A DNA stretch of 64,000 bases from Phlebotomus papatasi (lineage: Eukaryota; Arthropoda; Insecta; Diptera; Psychodidae). This document shows positions 1 to 12,400 of this stretch, in pieces (the stretch's first letter is position 1; the number at the start of each line of letters is the position of its first letter). The translations under genes were made by a program, and so were the position numbers. Under the pieces are notes generated by a model. The model was not told the DNA's origin. It was given only the letters and a program-made list of their open reading frames with translations, and did no database searches. Where the stretch lies: positions 23,126,001-23,190,000 of the forward strand of contig NC_077223.1 in NCBI RefSeq assembly GCF_024763615.1. The letters run 5' to 3'.

Positions 1-70
1 TGGAAATTCGAGGAACAAAAAATATGGCCGAAATTGCAAGCTGGCCGGAATTTGGCACACTTACCCTATA
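1..70. mobile_element. Right end of a pogo-like TIR element, cut by the window edge
   Basis: The last 45 bases read as repeated 'ggccgaaatt / ggccggaattt' units ending in GGCACACTTACCCTATA, the reverse of the TAGGGTAAGTGTGCC terminus seen at 4780, 9875 and 13398. A very similar terminal fragment lies at 49957-50049. Only the end is inside the window, so its length is unknown. Confidence 0.7.
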
Positions 71-512
71 CCCGATTATTTTTTAAAATGATCATTATGT
101 TGCTTAGTATTCTTATTATTGTTGCTAAAAATTCTTTACCTTAGGGTTACTTGAAAAGACTGAGGTACCGTAAATTTATTTGAGCCTATCACTATTGATT
201 TATTTATTTTGAATTTTAAATAGTTTAAATACAAATTCACATTAGTTCTTTTTGTAAAATTAGCTAAATCCAAACAGTATGTAACGATGCAAACTGTAAT
301 GAGAGTTCCACTATTAATCGAATTTTTGTGCATCCCGATCTCTCCTTAGGCATTTCACTGTTTCCTGTAATAAGAATCTCAGCTACCATAAACTCTTTGG
401 CGTCTATAAATCTTTTATTTAGCAAGAAGAGTTTGCTAATTGCGCAATAATACTCTCTAAAAAGCAACTGTTTATGAAATGTGAAAGAATAATGTAGGTA
501 TTGAGATGATTT
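71..512. other. AT-rich intergenic sequence, nothing recognised
   Basis: No splice-compatible coding segment, RNA gene or clear repeat was seen. The short open frames here have no family resemblance. Confidence 0.5.
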
Positions 513-518
513 TTTATT
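513..518 (-). terminator. Candidate polyadenylation signal AATAAA of the small secreted-peptide gene
   Basis: TTTATT on the plus strand is AATAAA on the minus strand, about 60 bases after the stop codon at 579-581. The position is plausible for a short 3' UTR; no transcript evidence is available. Confidence 0.45.
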
Positions 519-578
519 AAAATAATTTATACACTTGTTTTGATTCACTTGCTTCTTTTGTTATAAATGTGCAATAAT

Positions 579-1018
579 TTATCCAAAGAAGTCACTTGCA
601 CTGAAGCTAGATCTCGAGAAACTTCCGTATCCCCCCCAGCCACGTCTCCTATATCCGTAACCTGACAATGAATAATTATAGTTAGAAGATGAATTTATTT
701 ATGATATTAAAAGTTGATAAAGTGTTTACCTCCATATCCTCCATAACCATATCCATAGGGTTGGTATCCAATAAAGAATTGTTCAGCGGGCTTTAAATCT
801 AATCCTTCTTCACCTGCATGATCTTCAGACACCTGTTTTTTTTAAATTAATTGTTAGTTTCAGATTTATGATTTAGGTTTAAAAGAACCTTCAATTTCAC
901 TCACTTCAACTGGTGATAATTTAACGACGTAATCCTTAGTCCCTTTGGGAGTTTCCTGGATTACAGGAATACAATACACCACAGATATTAAAACAAAAAG
1001 GCAAAACACTGCCTTCAT
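579..1018 (-). CDS. Small secreted Gly/Tyr-rich peptide, three exons, 99 residues
   Basis: Exons on the minus strand are 1018-905, 832-730 and 661-579. The first intron has a strong donor (GAA|GTGAGT) and an acceptor after a T/A-rich run (AAACAG|GTG); the second has G|GTAAAC and GTCAG|GT. Phases agree and the join ends in a TAA stop. Residues 1-16 are a clear signal peptide (MKAVFCLFVLISVVYC). A polar acidic middle follows, then a Gly/Tyr-rich stretch around residues 60-85 (GYGYGGYGGYGYRRRGWGGYG) and a Ser/Phe-rich C-terminus. Small secreted GYG proteins in insects include cuticle-associated, salivary and antimicrobial types; I cannot tell which applies. A TATA box lies upstream. An unspliced reading stops after 50 residues and loses the Gly/Tyr-rich part, so the spliced model is preferred. 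Function unknown. Confidence 0.8.
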
Positions 1019-1114
1019 TTTGCTGAAACTTTGAAGAATAAGACGATCACGCACAAGTTGTTTTCACTGGAATGTTCTTCTTGAATTTGACGAGAAGTCG
1101 AAGAGTGTATAGTG

Positions 1115-1122
1115 CTTATATA
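1115..1122 (-). promoter_or_regulatory. TATA box (TATATAAG) of the secreted-peptide gene
   Basis: CTTATATA on the plus strand reads TATATAAG on the minus strand, about 100 bases upstream of the start codon. A start site roughly 30 bases downstream would give a 5' leader of about 70 bases. A TATA core promoter suits a short, strongly or tissue-specifically expressed secretory gene. Confidence 0.6.
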
Positions 1123-1937
1123 AAGGAAACAAACAACGGTTGATGACAACGTGCGAGAAAAAATACATGTTTTCCGTTTATTATATTTTAATTAGCAACT
1201 AATTTGTGTTCCTTGAAAAATTCTCCGTGATATGATGTGTCCCATCTAAAATTCAAACCCTTCCAATTTTAGCGATTTTATTTGTAAATTGCTTTGAGAC
1301 ATACAATTCAGGAAAGATAATGGAAGATAAGAAATTATCCCAGGATTAAATGAAAAGAACACTTCGAAGAAAAAGCTTCAAATGTGCCAAAAATATATGG
1401 TGCGATCTGAATGGAGCACACTAATTCATCAAAAGTAATAAACATATTATTTGTTTATTGCTTGCTTTTGATTTGTCCAAATTTCTGTGAATCTTTTTCA
1501 ATGGCTAATATTTTCGTCAGTTTTCTCAAGCATTTCGTGACTAAATAGAATCCAATTAAATATTCATATTCTTGTCGGCGATAGACTTTACTTAAATTTT
1601 TTTGTGATTCGTGTTGTGAATAAATCGACAATTCGTCATCCTCAATCTCATGCTCTTAAGAATGCAGACCCAGTGCAATTTTTTGCAATAACTGGTACAA
1701 GGTCAGAAAGAATGACTCATTACGTCATAGAATAAAACATATTTTATAGAATATTCTTCAATTAACTTTATTCAAGCATTTTCATGTTCTGTGAATGAAA
1801 CTTTCAATTTTCTATTTAATTGCTCAATTTTCCAGTCGTGGGTATTCTCTTCATTTGGTTAAAAAACATTTTAAGTAATGGATGTCGACCGTGTAGAATA
1901 AGATGCAAGTCAAGGCGGGAATTTGTTTTGGTTTTTC
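1123..1937. other. AT-rich upstream region, nothing recognised
   Basis: This is sequence 5' of the small secreted-peptide gene. No open frame of note and no repeat shared with the rest of the window was noticed; it may hold upstream control elements. Confidence 0.4.
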
Positions 1938-1964
1938 AGGTGTGATTATGTAAGAATTACACCT
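1938..1964. repeat. 27-base hairpin shared with 51846-51872
   Basis: AGGTGTGATT ... AATTACACCT forms a short inverted repeat around TATGTAAG. Nearly the same hairpin (AGGTGTGATT ... AATCACACCT) occurs as an insertion inside a CACTGAG MITE at 51.8 kb, so it is probably mobile or the palindromic core of a small element. Confidence 0.5.
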
Positions 1965-2063
1965 GTTATTTTTCTTTCAACATTTCATTGTTTCGATCCT
2001 GCATGGACTCTTCTTCTGAACATGAAAAACCTGGAAGACCTAAATAATTAGGAAAATATTGGA

Positions 2064-2235
2064 AAATATAGATAGATAGATAATTTATTTCATCAACAAT
2101 GTCTTAATAGCGCGTTACAATAGGATTTTTGTGAGATGTTTGTGACTTTACGTCCACCGCCGTCTTAGCGTTGGTGCCCAACCTCCAGAGCAAAACGGCG
2201 GAAAAGCTCTTTCGTAGGTTGTATATGCCATGGTA
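2064..2235 (+). repeat. Dispersed repeat with GTCCACCGCCGT core, next to a (GATA)n run
   Basis: The block CCGCCGTCTTAGCGTTGG ... CAACCTCCAGAGCAAAACGG has relatives at 21755-21865 (opposite strand) and 52380-52455. The 21.8 kb copy is followed, in this orientation, by an AATA-rich tail, which suggests a retroposon such as a SINE or LINE 3' end. A short GATA microsatellite precedes the block. Family not identified. Confidence 0.45.
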
Positions 2236-3244
2236 AATTATTCATCAAATTTATGATAAAAAAAACACCTTGTAACAAAATCTTTTCACATAAAATCGTA
2301 AAGAAAAAAAAACAAGAAAAACACTGATCTGTCCAACTTGCGCGGTTTTAAGCATTGTGAGAGAAAAATGGGAATGACTAGCTCAAACTGAGCTGTGAGC
2401 CATTCGGACATACACCCAATTGAAGAGAGAAATGTCACTTATATATATTCATTTAAAGTAGCATGAGTAATTAGTAATACTCCTTTGAGTATGAGTAAAA
2501 AGTAGTGCTCCATCCAAAATAGTGCCTCCAAGTAGTGCTCTGAAGAAGATCCCTTTTCAGGATTTAAAAGTTGACTTAAGAAATTAATTAAAGAACATAA
2601 ACCAAACCGAATTCTCGCCTCGAGTTGCATTTTAAAATTTAAATGTTTTATTGAAAAATACGGGACAATAATAAGAATTCGACTAGAAGAAGACAGGCAA
2701 AAAGTGTAATGTTGTACACTCTGCAATAATTTAACACAAATCTTGGCTTTTAGGACTTGATATAATTCACAATTGCATTACCATTAAATTTAATTGGTTC
2801 AACTAGTAAAGGACAATTTTCCTGAATGAACCGGAAGTATTTCGGGCCTTCTGAGCCCCGTTTCAACGCTGCAGTATCAGACCACCCAAAAATAATTAAC
2901 ACAAATTCATCCCCAAATCAGGAACGTATATTTATTTCTCGCCTAAAGCGGTAGTCGCGCAGAAATTCAAGTATATTGGGAGCTTGCTAATCACTATATA
3001 TGGGCACTGAAAATCAACTACCATGTAATTTTTCAAGATTTTGTTATCTCAGTTTGCACAATATTCCAATAAAATTGAGAACCGCGAAAATGATGATACT
3101 TCTGTTATGCCTATGATCAATTTTATTACTATTATTACAACATTCTGTTTATTTAGAATACAATGGGAAAGAGATATGGATGGATGGAGGGAGTAAATCA
3201 TTCAGTTCATGCTTTCTATTGGAAGCTAATGTTCTTGCCACACC
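2236..3244. other. Intergenic, no gene seen
   Basis: AT-rich sequence with short unconvincing open frames. No splice-consistent coding segment was found on either strand. Confidence 0.45.
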
Positions 3245-3347
3245 TACGGCTTAAGCCGAGAGACGGCTTAATGTAATTTTAATCAAAATAATGATTACAC
3301 TACATTCCTATCAGTTTCCCACTAAGCCATCTCTCGGCTTAAGACGT
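3245..3347. mobile_element. Short palindromic MITE with GGCTTAAGCCGAGAG ends
   Basis: Left end ACGGCTTAAGCCGAGAGACG and right end CATCTCTCGGCTTAAGACGT are inverted copies around about 60 bases of AT-rich DNA. A related, longer copy with an internal insertion is at 23095-23510. Non-coding; superfamily unresolved. Confidence 0.6.
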
Positions 3348-3349
3348 AA

Positions 3350-3575
3350 AATCGACTTCAGATCTAAGGTTTAGGTACATGGCTTAACTTCCCTAATTTC
3401 TTCCAAGATTAAATTTTTCAAAAAAAATTGACTTAAGATTGGATATTAAGGGTCTTAAGGGTAAATATACATTAGATTTTGAAAAATTACTAAAATTGTT
3501 TGTTATTTAGGATTTCGGGACCTTCAAGAACTAGGTTAAGCTTCCAGTCTGAAACCCGTATAAGTCTGTTTAGGG
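3350..3575 (+). repeat. Member of a ~200-bp dispersed repeat family (copy 1)
   Basis: Starts near CTTCAGATCTAAGGTTTAGG, passes a TTAAGATTGGATATTAAGG block and ends with AGACTGGAAGCTTAACC on the opposite strand. Diverged relatives lie at 42035-42245, 43850-44050, 52735-52935 and 58965-59095. Flanks were not resolved, so the family may be part of a larger element. Confidence 0.5.
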
Positions 3576-4779
3576 CATAATACTTAATTAAGGGATTATT
3601 CGTAAAACGAGGATAATTTTATTACCATCATTTTACGATACAAATGTTCAAAATACGGGTATGCTGCCTCAATTATGGATAAATAGTCTTTGCGCAACGG
3701 AAAATTATTTTTAAAGTTTTTTTTTTCAAGTTTACAGCTAAATGGATAAGAAAGTAGATTTAGTGTAGAACGAAAAACAAACAAAACCTTTTCAACATCA
3801 AGCAAATTAAAGAAAATTTAAGTAAAAACAAACCTTTGCTAAGTTTTAGCCGTTTTATATAGCTCTTTTTAGCTAAATTCTTTAGACTTTAGATTTTTCC
3901 TACACTTTATGATCTCAATAAGAAACTATTTATTCTTGTGATAGGTTCATAAGAGATGCGTTCTCAACTGGAATTGACCAGTCCCGAGAGCGTCGTATGC
4001 TTAGAGAAATGCTCAAACTCGTAACTTCGATGCTATTATATAAGAACTCCTTTCGGCATCATTTACCGTTTACCGATTCACAATAATTCGGAACCGATAC
4101 ATAAATCCATACTCAAAAATCCCCAAAAATGCTGAAGAGGAATAGAATGGATTTTCGGATAAAAATGACTTATCAGTTCATAACCGATTGGAACGGGTTC
4201 AGATTTGTGAGAAGTGTCAAGACTTACAATGAGCCCAAACACGATACTATATGAGAAAAACACTCTCAAAGCTTTTTAACCTTTGACTTTGAAAATCGAA
4301 TGATTCAACTCCATTTTTTGTACAGCGACTAAATGACCACGTAGGTAATCTCTAACGATGTGTTTTCGAGTTATTTCAGAAATTTCCAAACCCTGTATTC
4401 GATTCAATCCGTTATAAATTAGTAAAGTACCAGTTATTACATCTTTATATTCTTGAAAATTAACCCTCTCTAACAGTGTTTTCTTTAATACGCGAAAAAA
4501 AAGTTGTAAGAAAGTGTTTTCTAGGATAATTATGATCCAATAAAGTCGAAAATACCATCCATTCTTTATTATCTTTTTTAGTTACGCGCTAGGTGAGACA
4601 ATATAAGAAATTTTCGAAACTCCTTGTTTCTAAAATTCACATTTTGACTTTTTTCAAATATTTTAAATAAAATACACAAAGTAGAACGACTTCAGTAAAT
4701 TAGTATGGAAATTGGAAATGAGTTTTTTTGCACAAATATTTTTTGTTGCTTTTTCACTGATCTGTCACACAAAACTGGG
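3576..4779. other. Intergenic, no gene seen
   Basis: AT-rich, with short open frames that look random. No protein family was recognised. Confidence 0.45.
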
Positions 4780-5902
4780 TAGGGTAAGTGTGCCAAATTT
4801 CGGCCAGCTTCTAATTTCGGCCACTTTGAGTGTAATTTCGGCCATGCAAATAAATTAATTAAAATTATGCATGTCAGAGGTGTGCAAGAACCGTTGAAAC
4901 CGAATAAACGTCAAAATAAGTTTGCTCAGGTAGCGTTTTGACCATTGACGAACAAGCTTTATTTGACGTTTTTTCGGTTTCAAACGGTTTTTGTACACCT
5001 CTGATGTATGTAATCTTCGAATAGTCAATGAATTCATTTTGGTTTTAAATATTTATTCATTTTAGGATGTATTAACACAAAGACCGTTAAATTTTAGGTA
5101 TAATTTGAATTTAAATTGCGTTGTGGTGAAGTGCAGAAGGTTTTCCTTCTGTGTTTTTCATGAAAATTGATTAGTTTTCTTTTATAAAGATTGTTTCTGT
5201 TTATGTTAATAGTGAATCAATCTTTAAATTTCGAGTGAAATTTCCCAGCTGGATCCTGTATTTCGCGTAAAAAAGTATATAATTTGTGAGCGTCTTTCCG
5301 GTGAGGTAGTGTTGCCTATTCCGGCAACATCTTTTGCTTTCCTAAATTTCTTATTCATTTTGTGTTTTTTTTCTTCAATTTCTGAGTTCTCCAACATCCA
5401 TAGAAAAAAACCATCGTTTCTATGATAAAGATGATGTGGAAAAGGTCTTGGAAGAGTTTAGGAAGGGCAAATTGCTACGGGAATCTGCGCGTAAATTTGA
5501 GATGCTACTCTTCAGGTCTTCAGGACAAATTACACGGAAGATATCAGGGCTTGTGCGTCATATAAACGTATTAAACTAAATATTAAACTCGTTCCGTTTG
5601 ACGTTTTCAAATTTTCTATCCGTTACGTCACAAAAGGTGGTCAGAAAAAAGGTGGCCGGAATTTCACACAAAGTGGCCGGAATACTACCCAAAGCAATGT
5701 ACATATTTTTATTAATTTTTCAATATTTTAGGAAGTGATTTTAAGAAAATAAAGATGATAAACTAGTCTTCAAGGTTCCAAAGAACCCTCCCGAAAAGGA
5801 AGTATCAGAAAATATCAATATGAATTAAATATATTGCATTTTAAACTTAGGACTTCGGTGCTTATATGCAACTATGCCGAAATTTGGCACACTTACTCTA
5901 TA
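4780..5902 (+). mobile_element. Non-autonomous pogo-like transposon, about 1.1 kb, TA-flanked
   Basis: Terminal inverted repeats TAGGGTAAGTGTGCCAAAT (left) and ATTTGGCACACTTACTCTA (right) end in TA on both sides, as expected for Tc1/mariner-superfamily insertion. Subterminal sequence carries repeated 'ggccgaaat' units. Inside is a damaged 61-codon helix-turn-helix segment (5394-5579). A sister copy in the other orientation is at 13398-14452; the two match across most of their length, including the internal flanks. No DDE catalytic domain is present, so it cannot move by itself. Confidence 0.8.
5394..5579 (+). pseudogene. Pipsqueak/CENP-B-like helix-turn-helix segment, start codon lost
   Basis: The frame aligns without gaps to the 61-codon copy at 13904-13719, but the codon matching its ATG is ACA. 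Readable core: DDVEKVLEEFRKGKLLRESA followed by ARKFEMLLF, which resembles the N-terminal psq-type DNA-binding helix-turn-helix of pogo-like transposases. The frame stops at TAA without a DDE domain. It is a remnant of transposase exon 1; whether it is translated is unknown. Confidence 0.65.
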
Positions 5903-6887
5903 GCAACTAAACGAAGAGTCAAAATGAGTTCAAAAGAGATGTTTGTAAGACTATTACCGAGGACACTATAATAGCACTTTTAAATAAATAAAAACTGTAA
6001 TCGCAGTAAATATGATTTTTGTGAAGACCGTCTTGAGACGGTCTTATCTGGTAGAGGGTTAATCACAGGTTTTTTTTTTATTATCTGAAGAAATATGAAA
6101 TCTCAGCTTGAACTTGCTCTTCTATAGAATATGCCATTTGCGAGTTGTTCGAGTTTTATTCTCAGCCATCGAAGTAAGGATATTTATCCAAATTGGCAAA
6201 AAATTGGTAAATCGCGGATAAAATTTCACCTGTTCGTTCTCAAGACTCACAAGATTCTCATCAAGTAAGTTAATTTTTTGAAAAAAAAACTCGTTTTTAA
6301 AAATTTGCAATCAAAATTTTCCATTCCCAAAAATCAAAAAGGGCGGGTATCTATCCTGTGTCTAGTCTAGGCTAAATGAATCTTCAAATTCATGTCGTTT
6401 TTAGACGCCTATAAAATTCTTTAAAAAACATTCTCCTATGACAATTCATTGGAAAATTTGTTGAAGCATTTCTTCAAGCTTTATGTGATACTAATATTTT
6501 AGCATGACAACGAAGAATCTAGTGAAAATCATGTTTTTCCTGAACCCTTTCATGTGATCATTTCTTATGACAAATTCTAGCAGTGAAAGCCAGTGAAAGT
6601 GACGTGTTGAGATTTTTTCTCGCAGAGTGTCTTGGATGTGTCAGATAAAAAGGTAAACAAGAGGAGGAAATTGAGTTAGAATTTGGTGGAAAATTCTCAG
6701 GATTAAATCATATCCGAGCTTTTGTGGTTGGGGAGGGTGTCAGTGACATATCAATAAAGTGAGATAAGATGTGCAAGTTATCTGGTGGATTCGGTGGAAT
6801 AGATGAGTATTCAAGTGAGTACAGAGAGGATTGAGGATTCTTAAAGTATGAGTCATAGCAATGAGGGCTCATTGTTTTCTTCTGCAG
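5903..6887. other. Upstream region and probable 5' UTR/promoter of Als2
   Basis: No coding segment. A pyrimidine-rich tract ending in TTTTCTTCTGCAG at 6887 looks like a splice acceptor 13 bases before the start codon, so a 5' non-coding exon may lie further upstream. An inverted repeat (GACCGTCTTGAGACGGTC) occurs near 6028-6045. Confidence 0.45.
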
Positions 6888-6900
6888 AGTAATCCTCAAG

Positions 6901-9423
6901 ATGTACTTTACACTGCATCATGATGGGGGTACACCAATAAGGGTGGAGTATGGCAGTGGCAGGGATTATGCCATTAGGCTCTGTGCTGTTCGCAATCGCG
7001 TTTGTGTCCTGACATCGAAGCTGGAATTGCTCTGTGGGGATCTCGAAGTAGAGACCAGTAGGTTGAGTGTGCGTCTAGTGAAGGGTAATGTTGTGGATGT
7101 GGATAGTGATGGGAATGAGATTTTCATCGTGGACACAAGTGGGATTGTCTGGAGTAGCAAATGGGGTGTGATTGAGAAGGAAGAAATGTCTTGGCATGAG
7201 ATTCCCATACCCAATCCCCGGACATGCTCTCATGGCATGAGGAATGTCAATGAGAGTATCAGGGTTGTGAGTGTTAATTGCAATCAGGATGGTGTACTAT
7301 TTACCACGTGCAATAGAGAATTATTTGCAATGGGAGACTTTGGGGAGATTGTCAATTCGGATATTCCGGTGTTAGTGGAATGTTTCCGGGGTCTGAAGAT
7401 CCTGCAAGTGGCCACAGGGGAGAATTTTGCCGTAGTGCTGACCCATAAGCGTCTGCATACTGAACATTCTGGTCAGGACAATGTGAGCGATGCTAGTGAT
7501 ATCAGTGAGGGATTTCTCTGTGTGGATTGTCCAAAGTGTGTCCCGGATATCAATCACCATCTGACAGTGCATGCAAAGGCCTGTGGGATCAGCAAGAGTA
7601 CCACAGAGACTTCAATGGCATCAAGTCCTTGCCTCTCAGATACTCTGGACAACGAAGAGCTCAGTGCCTCCGCAACAGCTGAGGAGACTCAAAAGAGCTC
7701 AGTGACGCATCTTAAAATCCACAAGGATGCAGCTATAAATTTCCTATTGGATCTCTCCCTGTCCAGTGAAGATTATTTGATTGAGGCGGGAAAGCAGACA
7801 AAATTGCTCAAGGAGAATGTCACAAATATCACGACAATGGTGTATGAGGGCGTTAGGACACTGTCCAGGCACATGAGTGGCTCAGATAACAATGATACTC
7901 TCGTGGAAGAGGCCAATGCCACAGCAAATGGCGAGGTGAGTGTCTCAGAAACTTCCAGTGTAGATTTGGGCAGTACTGTGGATCTTCATTCGGATTCTGG
8001 GGCTGAGGGCAGAGTGGGAAAGTTAGCACGCTTGGGAGCTTCCCTCCTGGCCACGGAAGTTTGGTGCTTCGGAAGTATTAATAGAGGGCAACTCGGTACG
8101 GGAGATCATATCAAAAGGGCAAGAATTAATGCCGTCCTGGGACTTGGAGGACAAGGAGTTGTCCGGATTGACAGTGGAAAGGAACATAGTATGGCATTGA
8201 CTCTCGATGGACGTCTCTATCTCTGGGGCAATAATGTCCATAGGCAAATTTCCCGGGAAGATGTTGAGGATTTTAGTTTTCCGCGACGCTTCCAGATTGT
8301 CAGTGACAGCAATGTCTTAGCAGCTGCCTGTGGTGCTAAGCATTCGGCCATTGTGATGAATGACCTGACAGTTCATGAGCAGAGTGATCATCAGGAAGAC
8401 AATAAAACATCCGGAGTATCACCATTTCCCAAAACAGCCCGAGATATCGTTGACAGGGAAGCTCAAACAGGATCCGTTGAACCTGTTCTGGCTTCCGGAA
8501 GTTTCACACTATTCAATCACATTGTTTTCGGAGCGATAGCCAAGCATCTCACGGCTGAACAGAAGTTCCTCCAGGATGCTCTAGTGGCCTACAATTGCAT
8601 CCTAAAGCCCTTTCTAAAGCGCATCAATAGCATCGCTTTTAGTCAGATCTTCGATGGACTCTGTCAGAATTATCTCAGTATTGTCCATGTGGCTGCACTA
8701 AATGTCCGAAGTTTATTGGAATTTGGACATGGCAGGATCACCTGCACGGATATTATTGCCCTAAACAATTGCCCAGAAATGATTGCCCTCTACCGAAACT
8801 ATACGAAAAATTTTTGTGAAATTCTGTGCATCAGAGGCTTTCCGACAATTGAAATGCTCACGGAAAAGTCTCCCAAGGAGATTCATAAAATCCTCTTTAG
8901 GCCATTCAGAAGGGTCTGGGCATTCATTGACATGATCTATGATCTTGTGGCAATTGAACCAGTAGAAGCCAATCGGCAGCATCTCGATGAGAGGAGAACA
9001 ATGTGGGAGAAATTCTCCAATGAAAAAGATCTGGCAATTGAGGAAGCTGAGAGAAGTCTGCGATTTTGGGAGATTAATCAAAAAACACCTCTAGCCAAAC
9101 TCCAATCGCCAGATCGAAGGCTAATTCTGGATTCCAAAGAGTTGAGTCTCAAGAGAAATCAAAGTGCACGATTTTCCAATCAGTGGTTCATCCTCTTTTC
9201 GGATTCACTGTGTTCAATGACTGGCCATCTTACCATACATCCACTGAGAACTCTGTGGATAGCATCGATACCAGATGGAGAGACCAGAAAATTCGCACTG
9301 AAAGTGGTGACTCCTGAGGAAACCCTAATTCTCTGTGCCCAGAATCACGAGGACAAAATAATGTGGTTGGATGGGATTGAAAATGGCATCAGAAATTGCT
9401 TCGGAAGAGTACCAAAGTCAAAG
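6901..9423 (+). CDS. Als2: Als2 coding exon 1: RCC1-like propeller, DH and PH domains
   Basis: 841 codons, ending in phase 0 at a strong GTGAGT donor; reading through would add 22 residues before a stop in the intron. RCC1 signatures include VWCFGSINRGQLGTGD and HSMALTLDGRLYLWGNN. The long low-similarity region around residues 190-385 (Ser/Thr/Glu-rich) interrupts the propeller, as in other alsins. The DH helices start near LTAEQKFLQDALVAYN. Notably poor in introns for such a long multidomain region. Confidence 0.92.
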
Positions 9424-12400
9424 GTGAGTGAAAGCACTAATTTATCTCACTCCAAAGTGGGCAGTTTAAAAGCTGCCTATTTAATGATATAATTGATATT
9501 GTCAAAGCACTCAATTATCAGCTAAAGTGTTACTTTGTGGTTCAATCACTCTTGCGGCAGCATTTAACTGCGATGGCCATTTATGTGCCCCACAAGAGTT
9601 ATTCAATTTCATCATTTAAGTAGCAAATTAACAGAATATTCCAACTTCCATTAACGGGTATTTTACCTCCAGTCCCTCCAGTGAACTTTAATGCAATTTC
9701 CATGTACATCTTTGCCCTTCTATTACACAATTTTATCATTGAGAAAATCGCAGTACAGGAAATTTGATAAACAATCAATTTTACAAGAGATGCAATATGA
9801 GCCATCCTTGTTAAAATTGATTGCGCATTGAAAAGCACTGATTTTGCCTATTTTTGGGAAATTGAATATTTATATAGGGTAAGTGTGCCAAATTCCGGCC
9901 AGATTGCAATTCCGGCCACCTTTTTTATTCCTCGAATTTCCATGAAGTTTTAGTTTTTATATATATAACTCTAGATCTAGAGATTATACAATGCAAAAGA
10001 AAAACAGAAAATGTAATTTGCAATTTTTTGTAAAAAAAAGCTATGTTTACATTTTTATTCATTTTAAAATGTAGGGGAGACCGGGGAGGTTTGGGACAGG
10101 GGTAGTATGGGACGAGGCGATTTTTTTTATTAATTTATTGAAACAAATGGGATTTAACCACTACTCAATCGTAAGCAATATTAAGATGTATCTTGACTAA
10201 AAGAATGGATATCTTCAGTTTTATTGCTTAAATTCTATTAACATTTTTTCAAAAATTGATAAAAATTGTATATTTTGACGTTTCAGTTTTCCTCTTTGTA
10301 TTTTATATCAGCTATTTATATAATCAAAACTTTTCTAGCTCATTAGCTTTTTATAAAAGTTCCCGTGATCGTACACTCTTGTTTTTTACTTAAAGGTTTT
10401 AAATACCAAAACTACCCACGGGAATGTTTGGGACACCTGAAAGGGGATGAATGGGACGTTGATTTTTGACAAGATTGTAGGTGACGTGTAATTTTTTATT
10501 GTCAAAATGAAGAGTAATGCCCGGTATCTACTGGAAATCTCCCTCTTGTGCAAACTTTAACGGTTCAGCAGTTCCCCACAGAGACAATTAAACCATCAAT
10601 GTCTTGGGAATCAATAATTTTTTCTCCTGTTGATATTCGACCTTTGTCCAATCCCATTAAAAACTATTTACTCGAAAATGTCTCGAGCAGTATCCTCTAC
10701 AATTCTCACAAGTTCCTCAGAAAAGGCAAGGCAAGAGATCATCTAGATAAACAAGGAAAAACAGTTGCTATGCAATTGTCGTAAAATCAAACAGGAATCC
10801 ACCTATGAGTTCAAAACTAAAAGTGTCATAAGAATCTACTCGCCTGAGGAATTTGATGATCATGATTGCAATATTTAGCATAAAAAAGCAAAGAAAGGTA
10901 GTTGGAAAATAAGAAGAAAATACTTTAAATAAGTGAATGACAAAAAATGACTCTATTGTACCAAAGAGATTGATATTAATTTTAAAGTATGAAATAAAAG
11001 ATTAAACATTTTTATTTCTGTTAGAAATATTTTTAATCTAGTTTTTAAAATTAATTAACATGCTTCAATAATGCAAATTATTCGAGAAAAAACGCGTCCC
11101 AAACATCCCCTTTTGCGTCCCACACTGCCCCACATCGGGGAGGTTTGGGACAATGCGTCAAGTTAAATGTTTTATCTTCTCAAAGAAAATTCAGTTGTTT
11201 TCCAAGTTTTATCGAGTACTTTTTATAAAGTCAATACCCATAAGTATCCCATAGACCGCATAAAATTGTTATACACTATCGTGATTTTTTGGAATACTGT
11301 CTCAAAGTCAAAACATGAAAAAGTGTCCCAAACCTCCCCGTTCTCCCCTACTAAGAATGATTTTGGAGAAAATAAAGACGATAAATTGTTAACAAGTTTC
11401 CAAGCAACACTCCTTAAGAAAAAGGGATAAAAAAAATCAATTTGTATTAAAAATATTACATTTCAAATTTGATATTTTGGCGCTTGCATGCAACTATGCC
11501 GAAATTTGGCCCACTTCCCCTAGGAACCGATATGATAAAAACCTTAAGAGTCAACTTTTAAGTTCACCAGCTCACCGCCGATTTTTAATGATTTATAAAT
11601 CACGCAAAAGTCGCCCGAAGCAGCCTGAGTAATACAACTGTTCAGTTATAGGTTCATAATCGATTGAAAACCGATTCAGACTTGTCAGAAATTTCAAGAC
11701 CTTTCCAACAAAACTAAAGGTGACCCCTTTGGTTAAAAAATGCGTTCTCTAGAATCATTTTAACATTTAAGCTTGAAAAATCGTTATTATAAATGATTCA
11801 ACTGTATTTCGAGACCGGGGAAGAATTAGTCAGGGGTAGATTTAAAGAAAAGAATTTTATACTTCTCCGTAGAAAGAATATTGAGCAAAGTATAATCTTT
11901 ATTTACACAGAAAAAAATATTTCGTAAAAATGTTCGTAAATGTTTGTGAATTTCTTTGGGGGATTTATGAAATGCTCGTGAATCGTATAACCCACAAACA
12001 ACATGTTCGTAAAAGTTTGTACATTTTTTACAAACAATATTCGTAACATGATCACTTGACGAGCATTTTTTGTACTTTTACAAACATTTGTTCGTAAATG
12101 TTCGTAAACACACAAAAATGTTGGTAAAATTTTGTCATTTGTTCGTAAATGTTTGTTTTCCTGTCGAACATCTTACGAACATTTACAAATAAATGACAAA
12201 ATTTTACGAATATTTTTTGTGTGTTTACGAACATTTCGTCGGTTCCAAAGAAGACTATTGTAAGTCTAAAATGTAAACTTTACAGGAGAGAGCTTTAAAA
12301 TTTGACAACTAAAACTTATTTTTATTAATTTCACTGCAATTAATATACTTTTAGCTTTTGAAACTATTGTATCATACTTCTTTTATGCTGGGATAGCCTG

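Noticed and set aside
5509..5540. Hammerhead core suggested by CTGAAGA on the minus strand inside the pogo-like element
   Set aside because: No stem II followed by GAAA is present; the match is chance within the HTH coding segment.
9424..9492. Extra 22 residues at the end of the first alsin frame
   Set aside because: They follow a consensus GTGAGT donor and are intronic; splicing to 14619 continues the known domain order.
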